From contig NZ_JAMSLS010000001.1 of NCBI RefSeq assembly GCF_023806465.1, forward strand, positions 558,001-622,000: a DNA stretch of 64,000 bases. The letters run 5' to 3'. The notes under the pieces were generated by a model, which saw nothing but the letters and a program-made list of their open reading frames with translations, was not told where the DNA came from and made no database searches. Source of the stretch: Thermomicrobium sp. CFH 73360. Lineage in GTDB: Bacteria; Chloroflexota; Chloroflexia; Thermomicrobiales; Thermomicrobiaceae. Below, one piece after another: positions 53,985 through 62,389 of this stretch (the stretch's first letter is position 1; each line of letters opens with the position of its first letter). A program made the translations under genes and the position numbers.

Positions 53985-55349
53985 TTGGTTGTCGATACGA
54001 GTGTCGTCGGTCGTCGCGCACCAGCTCCGACCCCAGAAGAGGTGCTGAAGCGTGCCGAAGAACTCAAAATCGAGTTCGTCAGCCTCCAATTCACCGACAT
54101 TATGGGGATCGTGAAGAACGTCCAAATCCCCGTCGATGTCTTCCCTCATGTTATCGAGCAGGGACAGTGGTTCGACGGCTCCTCGATCGAGGGGTTTGCC
54201 CGCATCGCCGAGAGCGATATGTTTCTGATGCCGGACCTCTCTACCTTCGCCCCGATTCCTTGGGATCCGCAGACCGCACGTGTGATCTGCTGGGTGTACA
54301 ACCCCAACGGGGAACTCTTCCCGGGTGATCCGCGTGTGGTCCTTCTGCGTCAGCTCGAGCGGGCAGCAAAGCTCGGCTTCGTCTATAACACCGGGCCAGA
54401 ACTCGAGTTCTTCCTGTTCCGCAAGGAGAACGGCAAGATCATGCCGCTCCCCCATGACCAAGGGAGCTACTTCGACTTGACCACTGACCTTGCTGCCGAG
54501 GTACGCAAGGACATGATCCGAGCTCTGCAGGCCTTCGGCATCAAGGTCGAGGCTGGGCACCACGAGGTCGCGATCGGCCAGCACGAGATCGACTTTGAGT
54601 ATTCCGATGCTCTTACGACGGCCGATAACGCGATCACCTTCAAGTACACGCTGAAGGCGATCGCGCAACACCATGACCTGCACGCGACCTTTATGCCTAA
54701 GCCGATCGCCGGCATCAATGGGAGCGGCATGCACACGCACCAGAGTTTGGCATCGATTGAGACTGGTGAGAACCTGTTTGTCGATGTCGACGACCCGTAC
54801 GGGCTCTCTGATCTCGCCAAACACTTCATCGCTGGCCAGCTGTACCACGCCCGCGGGATGTGCGCGGTTCTGGCACCACTCGTCAATAGCTACAAGCGGC
54901 TCGTGCCCGGCTACGAGGCACCGGTCTACATCAGCTGGGCACGGCAGAACCGCTCGGCCCTGATCCGCGTGCCAGCCGTGCGACATGGTCGCCTCCAGGC
55001 AACACGCATCGAGCTCCGTTGTCCGGACCCCTCCGCCAACCCCTACCTGGCCTACGCGGTCATGCTCGCTGCCGGACTGGATGGGATTGAGCGGAAGCTG
55101 TCGCTTCCCGAGCCGGTGGAAGAGAATGTCTACCACTTCACGGACGAAGACCTCAAGCGGCGCAACATCCAGACGCTCCCGGCGACGCTCGGTGAAGCAA
55201 TGGCAGAACTGGAGAAGGACGAGGTGATCCGCGAGGCGCTTGGTGAGCACGTCTTCGAGCGGTTGCTCGAAGCACAGAAGCGCGACTGGGACACCTTCCG
55301 GCAGTATGTGACCCAGTGGGAGCTCGATCGGTACCTCGAGATCTACTGA
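53985..55349 (+). CDS. glnA: glutamine synthetase, type I (alpha-like)
   Basis: A second type I glutamine synthetase, 454 residues from TTG 53985, which has AAGGAGG at 53971-53977. An in-frame ATG at 53880, itself preceded by AAGGAG, would add 35 residues with many Arg and Trp. The sequence (FDGSSIEGFARIAESDMFLM, GHHEVAIGQHEIDFEYSDAL, KPIAGINGSGMHTHQSL) is of the alpha class. The region VYHFTDEDLKRRN replaces the adenylylation loop, so adenylylation is not expected; feedback inhibition is the usual control in this class. It lies 188 bases after the first gene and ends at a strong terminator. Confidence 0.94.
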   Translation: MVVDTSVVGRRAPAPTPEEVLKRAEELKIEFVSLQFTDIMGIVKNVQIPVDVFPHVIEQGQWFDGSSIEGFARIAESDMFLMPDLSTFAPIPWDPQTARVICWVYNPNGELFPGDPRVVLLRQLERAAKLGFVYNTGPELEFFLFRKENGKIMPLPHDQGSYFDLTTDLAAEVRKDMIRALQAFGIKVEAGHHEVAIGQHEIDFEYSDALTTADNAITFKYTLKAIAQHHDLHATFMPKPIAGINGSGMHTHQSLASIETGENLFVDVDDPYGLSDLAKHFIAGQLYHARGMCAVLAPLVNSYKRLVPGYEAPVYISWARQNRSALIRVPAVRHGRLQATRIELRCPDPSANPYLAYAVMLAAGLDGIERKLSLPEPVEENVYHFTDEDLKRRNIQTLPATLGEAMAELEKDEVIREALGEHVFERLLEAQKRDWDTFRQYVTQWELDRYLEIY

Positions 55350-55372
55350 CGGAGCACCCGCGAGGTTCGTGC

Positions 55373-55408
55373 ACGGCCCGCTCTGATCCGTCGGAGCGGG
55401 CCGTTTTG
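55373..55408 (+). terminator. rho-independent terminator after the glutamine synthetase pair
   Basis: An 11-bp perfect stem (ACGGCCCGCTC at 55373-55383 with GAGCGGGCCGT at 55394-55404), a ten-base loop, then TTTTG. Confidence 0.9.
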
Positions 55409-56005
55409 CTCACGTCACCCGTCGTTCGGTCCAGTCCAGCCCAGACGTGGCAGTCGGCATCGCACCGGAGAGCCATCCGCTCGCATCCCCCGCTGGCCAA
55501 TCCACGGTCGCTCCGGTCAAGGTCAGTACCCCGTGCGATCAGAACCGTTTGCGGTTGGAGAGGACCCACCCCAGCCTGCCTCATCGCAGACCGGCGAGAT
55601 TGGCTACCCCGGCTCAAGCTCGTCCACCCACACCGGTTTGAATCGTCCGGTTCTGAATTTCGACGAATGTCCGCACGATGACTGTGCCACATTCGTTGGT
55701 TCGATACAACAGTGCGAAGCTGGAGCTTGACATCTCACACAGTCACCCAAGACCCTGAACAAGAGCACGGAACCAGCCACAGCACAGCACGGCGTGGCTT
55801 TCAGTGTTGGCACACGGTTTGACAGACAGCGAGCTCGACCGCAGCACGAATTGAGCGTTGCTGAGCGACGAGTCGAGGTGTTCGCCTCACCACCTCCTCG
55901 ATGGAGCACACTGGGAGCAGATGTGCTGGCAGCCGGTTTGGCTTGACAGTCAGTGGAGTCGTCCAGGACACTGAGGGGTAGAACAGTTCTCGAAAGGACG
56001 CTGAC
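55409..56005. other. 597-base region without a supported gene
   Basis: I see no gene, RNA or repeat here. AAAGGA shortly before 56006 serves the next gene. Confidence 0.5.
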
Positions 56006-56695
56006 ATGAATCGCATCCTCCTAGCATTAATCGCACTCCTCATGGCGAGCGCCTGCGCCACCGTGGCTCCCCCAACACCAACACCGCTTCCCCCAACTCC
56101 GACGCCACTCCCTGAAGGGCCGCCGGCTGTCAGCGGCCCCGACCGAGAGCGTCTGACCGCCTGGGCTCAAGCGTGGTTAACCGTCAGCAAATTCCGCGCT
56201 GAGATCACAGTGTACGACCAGTCCGGCACCGTGCAGCAGCACCTGCAGCTGGCGGTTGTGCTGCCTGATCGGCTTCACGCGGTTCAGCTCGACCCAGCTA
56301 GTGGGCAACCAACGCAAGAGTGGATCATCGTGGGTGACGCTGGTTGGATCAAGCAAGGGGAGCGCTGGCAACTTGGGCAAATCCAGCAGCCGCCGAATTT
56401 CAGTGAACTCTACGACCCCGCTGCGCTCGCCGAAGCCCGCGATGCGACAGCAGGGGGCGCATCCGTGACCATACGAGAACTTGCCGGCGAGTCGATCGAC
56501 GGGATTCTCTGTGAGCGGTGGGAGATCATCGTCACGCCAGCAGGTCAGCAGGCGAATCGGATGACACTCTGGGTCGGCCGTGAGGACCAGTTGCCGCGCC
56601 AACTCCGCACCGAATATCCCGACGGCTCGGTGCTTCAGCTCCGGTACTGGGGCTACGACGAGGCGATCGACATCCAGCCGCCGAGCGAGCAGTGA
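56006..56695 (+). CDS. secreted lipoprotein, possibly LppX/LolA-like
   Basis: A 229-residue exported lipoprotein: signal MNRILLALIALLMASAC with lipid-modified Cys17, a Thr/Pro-rich linker, then a soluble beta-rich domain. The pattern (KFRAEITVYDQSGTVQQHLQ, DRLHAVQLDP, EWIIVGDAGWIKQGERWQLG, REDQLPRQLRTEYPDGSVLQ) resembles LppX/LolA-like lipid-binding domains, but no family can be named surely. A second Cys in DGILCERWE is free. ATG 56006 follows AAAGGA. It stands alone. Confidence 0.75.
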   Translation: MNRILLALIALLMASACATVAPPTPTPLPPTPTPLPEGPPAVSGPDRERLTAWAQAWLTVSKFRAEITVYDQSGTVQQHLQLAVVLPDRLHAVQLDPASGQPTQEWIIVGDAGWIKQGERWQLGQIQQPPNFSELYDPAALAEARDATAGGASVTIRELAGESIDGILCERWEIIVTPAGQQANRMTLWVGREDQLPRQLRTEYPDGSVLQLRYWGYDEAIDIQPPSEQ

Positions 56696-56913
56696 GTCTC
56701 GCCAGGTCTTGTTCAATCAATGAAGGGAGGCAGCTGGGCCAGGGGGACGGAGGGGCCCTCCTCGTTGCTGGCATTGTCGGGTTCGTGGGGTTTACCTCCT
56801 TCTGTTCGGGATTACCCTTGGCACGGTTCTCAGTCGTCATCCTTCGGCTTCCTCGTCTGATCCTGGGCGAACGCAGCGCCAAGCAGCGGGCCAAACTACT
56901 CGCCCGGTCGTGA
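56692..56913 (+). CDS. possible small membrane protein, doubtful
   Basis: A 73-residue frame whose GTG overlaps the lipoprotein stop (GTGA). It contains one hydrophobic run (LLVAGIVGFVGFTSFCSGLP) and a basic tail (ERSAKQRAKLLARS), a layout seen in small membrane proteins. No family resemblance is certain and there is no independent ribosome binding site. It may be real by translational coupling or may be chance. Confidence 0.3.
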   Translation: MSLARSCSINEGRQLGQGDGGALLVAGIVGFVGFTSFCSGLPLARFSVVILRLPRLILGERSAKQRAKLLARS

Positions 56914-56915
56914 AC

Positions 56916-57014
56916 AGCCGGGTTCAGTCCCCAAGCCGGCTCAACCCGGCTCGTACCTCAGCCCCCGTCAGGGGGCTTGCGGATTCAGCCCGGGGATCCG
57001 GCCCGGGCTGAATC
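56916..57014. other. three consecutive strong hairpins
   Basis: Perfect inverted repeats follow each other: AGCCGGGTT/AACCCGGCT (56916-56924, 56943-56951), AGCCCCC-GTCA-GGGGGCT (56960-56977), and a 13-bp stem GATTCAGCCCGGG/CCCGGGCTGAATC (56982-56994, 57002-57014). None is followed by a T run, so they are not typical terminators. They lie 200-300 bases before the UroD-like gene. Confidence 0.7.
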
Positions 57015-57214
57015 TCACCAACTCGAGCACGTACTGCCAGAGATCCGGTCGGACCTGAACGGACGCTACGCAAGAGCCCTCACCATGCTGCAGAATAGTC
57101 GCGACGCGCTGGCGCAGCAGGGTGCAGGCGTCTCGGGCACCCTGCGGCACCTGCAAGCGCTCAGCGGAGCAAGCGGAACTCTCGCGCTCGCGGAGGCGCT
57201 GGAAGGCGAGCAAC

Positions 57215-58219
57215 GTGTCGACGAGCGAACACTGGGAACGCGTGCGTGGAGCCATCGCTGGCGAACCGGTGGATGCTCCCCCAGTGAGTCTTTGGCGCCA
57301 CTTCCCCGAGGACGACCAGCGAGCCGAGACGCTCGCATCCGTTACGCTGGCCTGGCAGCATCGCTTCAATTTCGATTTCGTCAAGCTGATGCCACCGGGT
57401 GATTATCCGGTCATTGCCTGGGGTGGGGAAAGTGAGTATCGTGGAAGTCCTACCGGCACACGCACTGTCACACGATATCCCGTCCAGGACGTGCAGGACT
57501 GGAGCCGGATTCGACCACTTCCCGTCAAAGGTGGTGTACTGCGCCAGGTTATCGAGACGGCCCGGTTCGTCAACGAGGCCCTTAACGGTACCGTACCGGT
57601 GCTGCAGACGATCTTCAGCCCGTTGACGGTTGCCTACAAGCTCTCAGCTGGACGCGTGCTGCGTGATCTCGACGAGTCTCCAGACCTGGTCGAGGAGGCG
57701 CTTGCTGCGATTACTGGGACGATGCGTCACCTCGTCCAGGCCTCGCTCGATGCCGGAGCACATGGCATCTTCTTTGCTACCCAGTGCGCGACTGCTGAGG
57801 TCACCGACGCAGCGACGTATACTCGCTGGGGTCACCCGTGGGATCTGGCGGTGCTTGAAGCAGCAGCAGGTGCGCTATTCATTGTCTTGCACCTTCACGG
57901 GCTTCAGCCCCACTTTGAGTTGCTCATGGACTATCCGGTGCAGGTCCTCAACTGGCACGACCGGCGCACAGCGATCAGTCTCGCCGAGGGTGAACGCCGC
58001 AGTGGCCGTTGCGTCGCTGGCGGCCTTGATGAGACGGCAATCGCAGCGATGCCTCCGACCGCAGTGGCCGAGCAAGCGCGTGAGGCAGTTGCACAACTTG
58101 GTGGACGGCACCTCATGGTGACACCCGGCTGCGTGATACCGATCGCAACTCCTGACGCCAATGTGGCCGCAGCAGTACAGGCTGTGCGTGCAGGCGGAGC
58201 GGAAAAGCAGCGGAGCTGA
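57215..58219 (+). CDS. uroporphyrinogen decarboxylase-family protein
   Basis: A 334-residue TIM-barrel protein of the UroD/MtaA-CmuA family. It reads WERVRGAIAGEPVDAPPVSL at the start, LHLHGLQPHFELLMDYPVQV near the middle, and CVAGGLDETAIAAMPPTAVA and GGRHLMVTPGCVIPIATPDA near the end, the usual family layout. True HemE has conserved Asp and Arg residues at the N-terminus that I cannot confirm, so a methyltransferase-like or uncharacterised role is more likely. GTG 57215 is chosen, with GGAAGG at 57201-57206. It lies eight bases before the nuclease-fold gene. Confidence 0.82.
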   Translation: MSTSEHWERVRGAIAGEPVDAPPVSLWRHFPEDDQRAETLASVTLAWQHRFNFDFVKLMPPGDYPVIAWGGESEYRGSPTGTRTVTRYPVQDVQDWSRIRPLPVKGGVLRQVIETARFVNEALNGTVPVLQTIFSPLTVAYKLSAGRVLRDLDESPDLVEEALAAITGTMRHLVQASLDAGAHGIFFATQCATAEVTDAATYTRWGHPWDLAVLEAAAGALFIVLHLHGLQPHFELLMDYPVQVLNWHDRRTAISLAEGERRSGRCVAGGLDETAIAAMPPTAVAEQAREAVAQLGGRHLMVTPGCVIPIATPDANVAAAVQAVRAGGAEKQRS

Positions 58220-58227
58220 TCGTATCA

Positions 58228-59280
58228 ATGCCGCTCTTCACCGCCCCTCCTGCTCCGCGATTGGCTCGCCTTGTGGCCCCGCACCGTGAGACGCTGGCCC
58301 AGCGGCTCGCCCGGGCGGCGACGCCGGCTGACCGACGTGTGCGATCTCTCCTTGAGGCCTGGTTTGTGCGTCTTCCCGAGGCGGCACAAACCGACGTCCG
58401 CAGCCGACTCTGGGAGCGCGATCGCCGACTGGCACTTGCAGCGTTTTGGGAACTCTACTTGCACGAACTGCTCCTTACGTTGGGCTATGAAACAACCCCA
58501 CACCCCGTCCTCGCAGCAGCAGGACCACGCCCTGACTTCCTTGCAGTTCGGCAAGGCGAATCCCTGTACGTGGAAGCCCTCGTCCACGGGCCACCAACCG
58601 AGGCCTGGCGAGCCGAGCGTCGCCTCTATCCGATCCTCGACGTGCTCCACGAGTTCGCGTGCTCTGGGTGGTTCCTCACGCTTGGGCGTGTCGAGTGTGG
58701 CCACAGTACCCCACCGCTCCGCGACCTGCGCCTGGCAATTGGCGAGTGGTTGGAGTCGCTTCCTCCCGAGCAAGACGAGGCACGGCTCGAATGGCGCCGA
58801 AACGGCTGGACTGTCGAACTCCGGGCGACCCGTTCTTTATCGACTCCAGCATCGGATGTCTTTCCCCTCCAACCAGCGCCAGCGATGTCGCTGCGGACGC
58901 TTGCATCGAAGCTCCAGGCAAAGGCCAAACGCTACCGCTCGCTCGACAATCCCTTGCTCCTCGCACTCTGCATCTCGCGACCGCTGGCAGAGGAAACACT
59001 CACCGACTCGCTCCCCCGCATTGTCGTAGGACTCCCCGACTGGGTCATGGGTGTCCTGGTCGCGTCCGGCCTTGATCCTTGGACCATCGCGACGACACCG
59101 CTGCGGCTCGTTCGCCGTGGAGACGCGCCACTACCGACCACCGGTTTTTTCGCTGCACTGGAACGCATCGGTGCACGACAGCTGACTCCTGAACTCATGG
59201 AGATCGATAAGCCGTGGCGGATCTTCAACCTCTGGCCTCACTGGCCAGCCGACCCTCTTGCCGAGGAAGAGTGCAGATAG
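58228..59280 (+). CDS. protein with a PD-(D/E)XK-like nuclease motif, function unknown
   Basis: A 350-residue soluble protein. After an alpha-helical N-terminus with LYLHELLLTLGYE comes GPRPDFLAVRQGESLYVEA: PD at 102-103, and Glu116 in YVEA, the layout of a restriction-endonuclease-like fold, with Glu80 upstream. The lysine of ExK is not present in its usual place. The C-terminal half shows no known domain. It starts eight bases after the UroD-like gene and is probably cotranscribed with it. Function not known. Confidence 0.65.
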   Translation: MPLFTAPPAPRLARLVAPHRETLAQRLARAATPADRRVRSLLEAWFVRLPEAAQTDVRSRLWERDRRLALAAFWELYLHELLLTLGYETTPHPVLAAAGPRPDFLAVRQGESLYVEALVHGPPTEAWRAERRLYPILDVLHEFACSGWFLTLGRVECGHSTPPLRDLRLAIGEWLESLPPEQDEARLEWRRNGWTVELRATRSLSTPASDVFPLQPAPAMSLRTLASKLQAKAKRYRSLDNPLLLALCISRPLAEETLTDSLPRIVVGLPDWVMGVLVASGLDPWTIATTPLRLVRRGDAPLPTTGFFAALERIGARQLTPELMEIDKPWRIFNLWPHWPADPLAEEECR

Positions 59281-59814
59281 TCCAGACGACAGACGAACGA
59301 ACACTCTCGTCACTTGGCCACGGCCAAGAACGAACGAAAATGAGGAGCTCGCTGCTGCGCGGACATGACTCATCGTCGGGACGGGCGCACTATCGCGTAC
59401 CTGTCCGATGCTCCTCCGGTCCTTTCGCTGAGCAGCAATGAGAGAGGTTCTCCCTCTTACTCGCTTAGACTGCACACTACCATGAAGCAGCCCAAGGTGT
59501 CCTGGGTTTCTCTCGAAGACTGCCCCTCGTCGGTAGTCCCAGCGTTATGCACTTGCCACCGCTTCGTGCTGAATGATAGGGGATCACCATCAGGAAAGGA
59601 GCCGTTAGGCCTCCGAGGACACGAGGCAGCCGATAGAGATCAGACAACCATAGGAGTAAAAAGGAGAAGACATGAAACACCGGCTCCCCACACCGTGGGG
59701 AGCACCAGATGCCTCTGACCAAAGGAACTCAGCTGCGGCCGGGCATCGCTCAGGCCTGTCGGAGGATGGGAGACGATCCGGTACAGTTGGCCTGCGTTCG
59801 CACACTGGCCACCG
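59281..59814. other. 534-base region without a supported gene
   Basis: No supported gene. A 9-bp hairpin (GCTCCCCAC-ACC-GTGGGGAGC, 59683-59703) lies inside a plus-strand frame that begins at ATG 59672 with an excellent ribosome binding site (AAAAGGAG), but that frame runs antisense into the decarboxylase gene and looks random. Confidence 0.5.
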
Positions 59815-61302
59815 TTACTCCTGGACGACCAGGACAGTGGCAAGCGTTGGGTCACTGGCACCGTTGAAGCGCATGCCTGCGGCAATTCCCGTCTCAAGGA
59901 ACTCGACGACCTCACGGCGGATCGCCTCGCCTGGCGCGACGACTGGAATGCCTGGCGGGTAAGGCGTAATCGGTTCCGCAGCGATGCGATCCACTGCACG
60001 CGCGAGTGGTACACGCTCGGTCGATGCGAAGAACGCTTCACGAGGGGTCAGAACTTGCGGTGCTCCTGCCACAATCGGCCCGGTCGCCCGGAGCAAGGCA
60101 GCAAGCCCGCTGACCGCCGTGTCGCGTCGTTGCGCACCCTGCTCGCGAGCCAGTGCGGTAAAGGCATGGACAAGCGCCTCGATCGTCTCTGGCGCATCGC
60201 CGAGCGTCAGCAAGCAGACGACGCTCACCAGATCGGCCATCTCCGCGGCAACACCGTGGTCGCGCCGCAAGCGTCGCTTCGCCTCCAGGCCCGTCAGGCC
60301 GAGCCCCTGAACATCAACCACCAGGCGCGTCCGATCGAAACCTGCACCGGGTCGGTCAGCAATGATCTCTGGGCCGAGAACGCGCAAGCCAGGGATCGCC
60401 GCAAGTGCTGCGCGGGCACGTTCTGCCAGTTCGAGCGTTCGGGCGAGGAGCTGCTCCCCCTCCAATGCCAACCGTCGCCGTGTCGCATCGAGCGATGCGT
60501 ACAGGAAAGCAGCAGGACTCGTCGTCTGCACCATGGCCACGGCGGCGCGGAGGCGCGCCGGATCGACCAGCTGCCCGGCAATGAGCAGGAGGGCAGTCTG
60601 CGTGAGTGCGCCAGCAAGCTTGTGCAGGCTGGTAACCGCTAGATCGGCACCCGAGGGGATTGCCGCTGGCGGGAGCTCCGGGTGGAACGGCAGATGGGGC
60701 CCCCAAGCCTCATCGACGAAGAACGGCACCCCGCGCTCATGGCAAATCGCAGCCAAGCGAGGAAGGTCACTCGTGACACCAGTGTAAGTCGGACTCACGA
60801 CCGCGACCGCCGTCGCATCAGGGTGCGCAGCAAGGGCTTGCTCGACCGACTCAGGAGCCACATCGAGCAACATCCCACTCTCGCAGTGCACTTCGGGGAC
60901 GACGTAGACCGGTCGCGCGCCACCGAGCACCAGGCCAGCGAGCAATGACTTGTGCATCGCGCGGGTCACGACGATCGGCCGGCCTGGTCGGCCGAGTGTC
61001 AGGAGTGCTGCGAGATTCCCGGTCGTGCTCCCGTTGACGAGGAAGACCGCATCACGCGCCCGCCAGAGTCGGGCAGCCAATCGCTCAGCCTCCTCTAAAG
61101 GATCGCTCGTGAGATGGCTGTCGTACGTGCCGCCGTCGTGGGGAATGTCGAGCTGCAAAGCACGAGAACCGAAAACCGCGCAGAACTCCGGCGGCGCACC
61201 GCGCCCTTGCTTGTGCCCCGGCGTTGAGAAAGGAACGACCCCCTCGTCGAGATAAGCGACCCACTGCCGTACATACGGTGCTCGACGCTGCTCGTCGTCC
61301 AC
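59815..61302 (-). CDS. Orn/Lys/Arg decarboxylase-family PLP enzyme
   Basis: A 495-residue fold-type I decarboxylase. The N-terminal motif PFSTPGHKQGRG, LVNGSTTGNLAALLTLGRPG, and TSLHKLAGALTQ with the PLP lysine (Lys228) are typical. The short form without the response-regulator-like wing domain fits the arginine decarboxylase SpeA-like group of Gram-positive bacteria and Chloroflexota; ornithine or lysine may also be substrates. GTG 61302 follows GGGAGG eight bases upstream. It would supply agmatine, cadaverine or putrescine. It diverges from the next gene. Confidence 0.92.
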   Translation of the reverse strand: MDDEQRRAPYVRQWVAYLDEGVVPFSTPGHKQGRGAPPEFCAVFGSRALQLDIPHDGGTYDSHLTSDPLEEAERLAARLWRARDAVFLVNGSTTGNLAALLTLGRPGRPIVVTRAMHKSLLAGLVLGGARPVYVVPEVHCESGMLLDVAPESVEQALAAHPDATAVAVVSPTYTGVTSDLPRLAAICHERGVPFFVDEAWGPHLPFHPELPPAAIPSGADLAVTSLHKLAGALTQTALLLIAGQLVDPARLRAAVAMVQTTSPAAFLYASLDATRRRLALEGEQLLARTLELAERARAALAAIPGLRVLGPEIIADRPGAGFDRTRLVVDVQGLGLTGLEAKRRLRRDHGVAAEMADLVSVVCLLTLGDAPETIEALVHAFTALAREQGAQRRDTAVSGLAALLRATGPIVAGAPQVLTPREAFFASTERVPLARAVDRIAAEPITPYPPGIPVVAPGEAIRREVVEFLETGIAAGMRFNGASDPTLATVLVVQE

Positions 61303-61534
61303 GCCACCGCCCTCCCAGACGCAATCACCGAAGGGTCGAGTATACCCCCAATCGCTCGAGCCGTCCGGATTGCACTCTCCTGTTGGCACCCGATCGTCAC
61401 GCACCTGGTCATCTCTCAGACGAGCATGTGCCTGTGCAGTCTCCTTGTGGTGCCCGGTAGACACCTCGCAGAGGGAGGTGCATAATGGCATGCGATACGG
61501 CCCACGTTGTGGGTGGCAAAACGCGGAGCGCGCC

Positions 61535-62314
61535 GTGGCAGAACAGCCGACACGCGACCAATTCCAGCCCGATGATGAACTGTTCGAAGCGATCCAACGT
61601 TTCCTCGCGGAGCAGTCCTCGGACACGATTGATGCGGAACTCCGCCGTGCTCTGTCCGAAGCACGCCGGTTCATCGATCAGGAATTGCGGGATCGCCCAG
61701 AGTATAAGCGGATGCTCCGCGCACTTGAGCGGGTGATTGAGGACGAATTCCCAGGCGCATTCACGGCACCAGTGCGAGCTCGCCTGGCCGAACTCCTGTA
61801 CCGCTACGGGCTCGCGCACTATTGGCTCGTCCAGGGGCGGGAACTCCCAGAGTGGCTCGCCCCCGCTGGGGAAGGCGAGGAAGCTGCCGAGGCTCCCCCA
61901 GAAGAAGCTCGCCCGTTGGTGATCTACGATATCTGGTTCCCCCAGGACATTGCGCTTGAGCATGCTGATGATGGCTACTACCTACACATCAGTGACGGAC
62001 GAATTGATCTCTCGCTCTACTTAGGAGAAGAGCCGAACGAGCGCGGCGCACTCACTGACCTCCTTGGCCATTATCGGTTCGCCTTAACGCATGCGCCGCA
62101 TGGTGAACCAGCAGAACCGAGCGATCGCCTTACTCCGGTCTTGACGGTCGAACTCGACTACAGCGGCTCTGAACTCGTCGAGGCGAACGATCATGTCGAC
62201 GTGCTGTTCCTTGACCCGCAGGGTGAGCCGATCGTCCGGATGCACGCCCGGGCCGCCGAACTCCGTCTCATCGTCGAAGAACTCCAGACGATCGGCCGGG
62301 ACGGTGGCTTCTGA
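61535..62314 (+). CDS. acidic protein, function unknown
   Basis: A 259-residue cytoplasmic protein. The N-terminal half is helical and highly charged (ELFEAIQRFLAEQSSDTIDA, RRFIDQELRDRPEYKRMLRA); after an acidic linker comes a beta-rich half (VIYDIWFPQDIALEHADDGY, VLTVELDYSGSELVEANDHV). I recognise no family. GTG 61535 is chosen, with GGAG at 61525-61528; an in-frame ATG at 61490 with GGGAGG eleven bases upstream is an alternative that adds 15 residues. It diverges from the decarboxylase gene. Confidence 0.7.
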   Translation: MAEQPTRDQFQPDDELFEAIQRFLAEQSSDTIDAELRRALSEARRFIDQELRDRPEYKRMLRALERVIEDEFPGAFTAPVRARLAELLYRYGLAHYWLVQGRELPEWLAPAGEGEEAAEAPPEEARPLVIYDIWFPQDIALEHADDGYYLHISDGRIDLSLYLGEEPNERGALTDLLGHYRFALTHAPHGEPAEPSDRLTPVLTVELDYSGSELVEANDHVDVLFLDPQGEPIVRMHARAAELRLIVEELQTIGRDGGF

Positions 62315-62389
62315 CTTTGAAGGGGATGGTCGCTCTCACGTAAGAGCGAGACCCTTCGAGCGGAGACTTGCCTCCGCCCGTGGCCAGCA

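Noticed and set aside
52618-55250. Long minus-strand frames opposite both glutamine synthetase genes
   Set aside because: Shadows of conserved genes, without ribosome binding sites or domains.
59672-59962. 96-residue frame with an excellent ribosome binding site
   Set aside because: The product looks random (rich in Ser, Arg, Gly) and two thirds of it is antisense to the decarboxylase gene.
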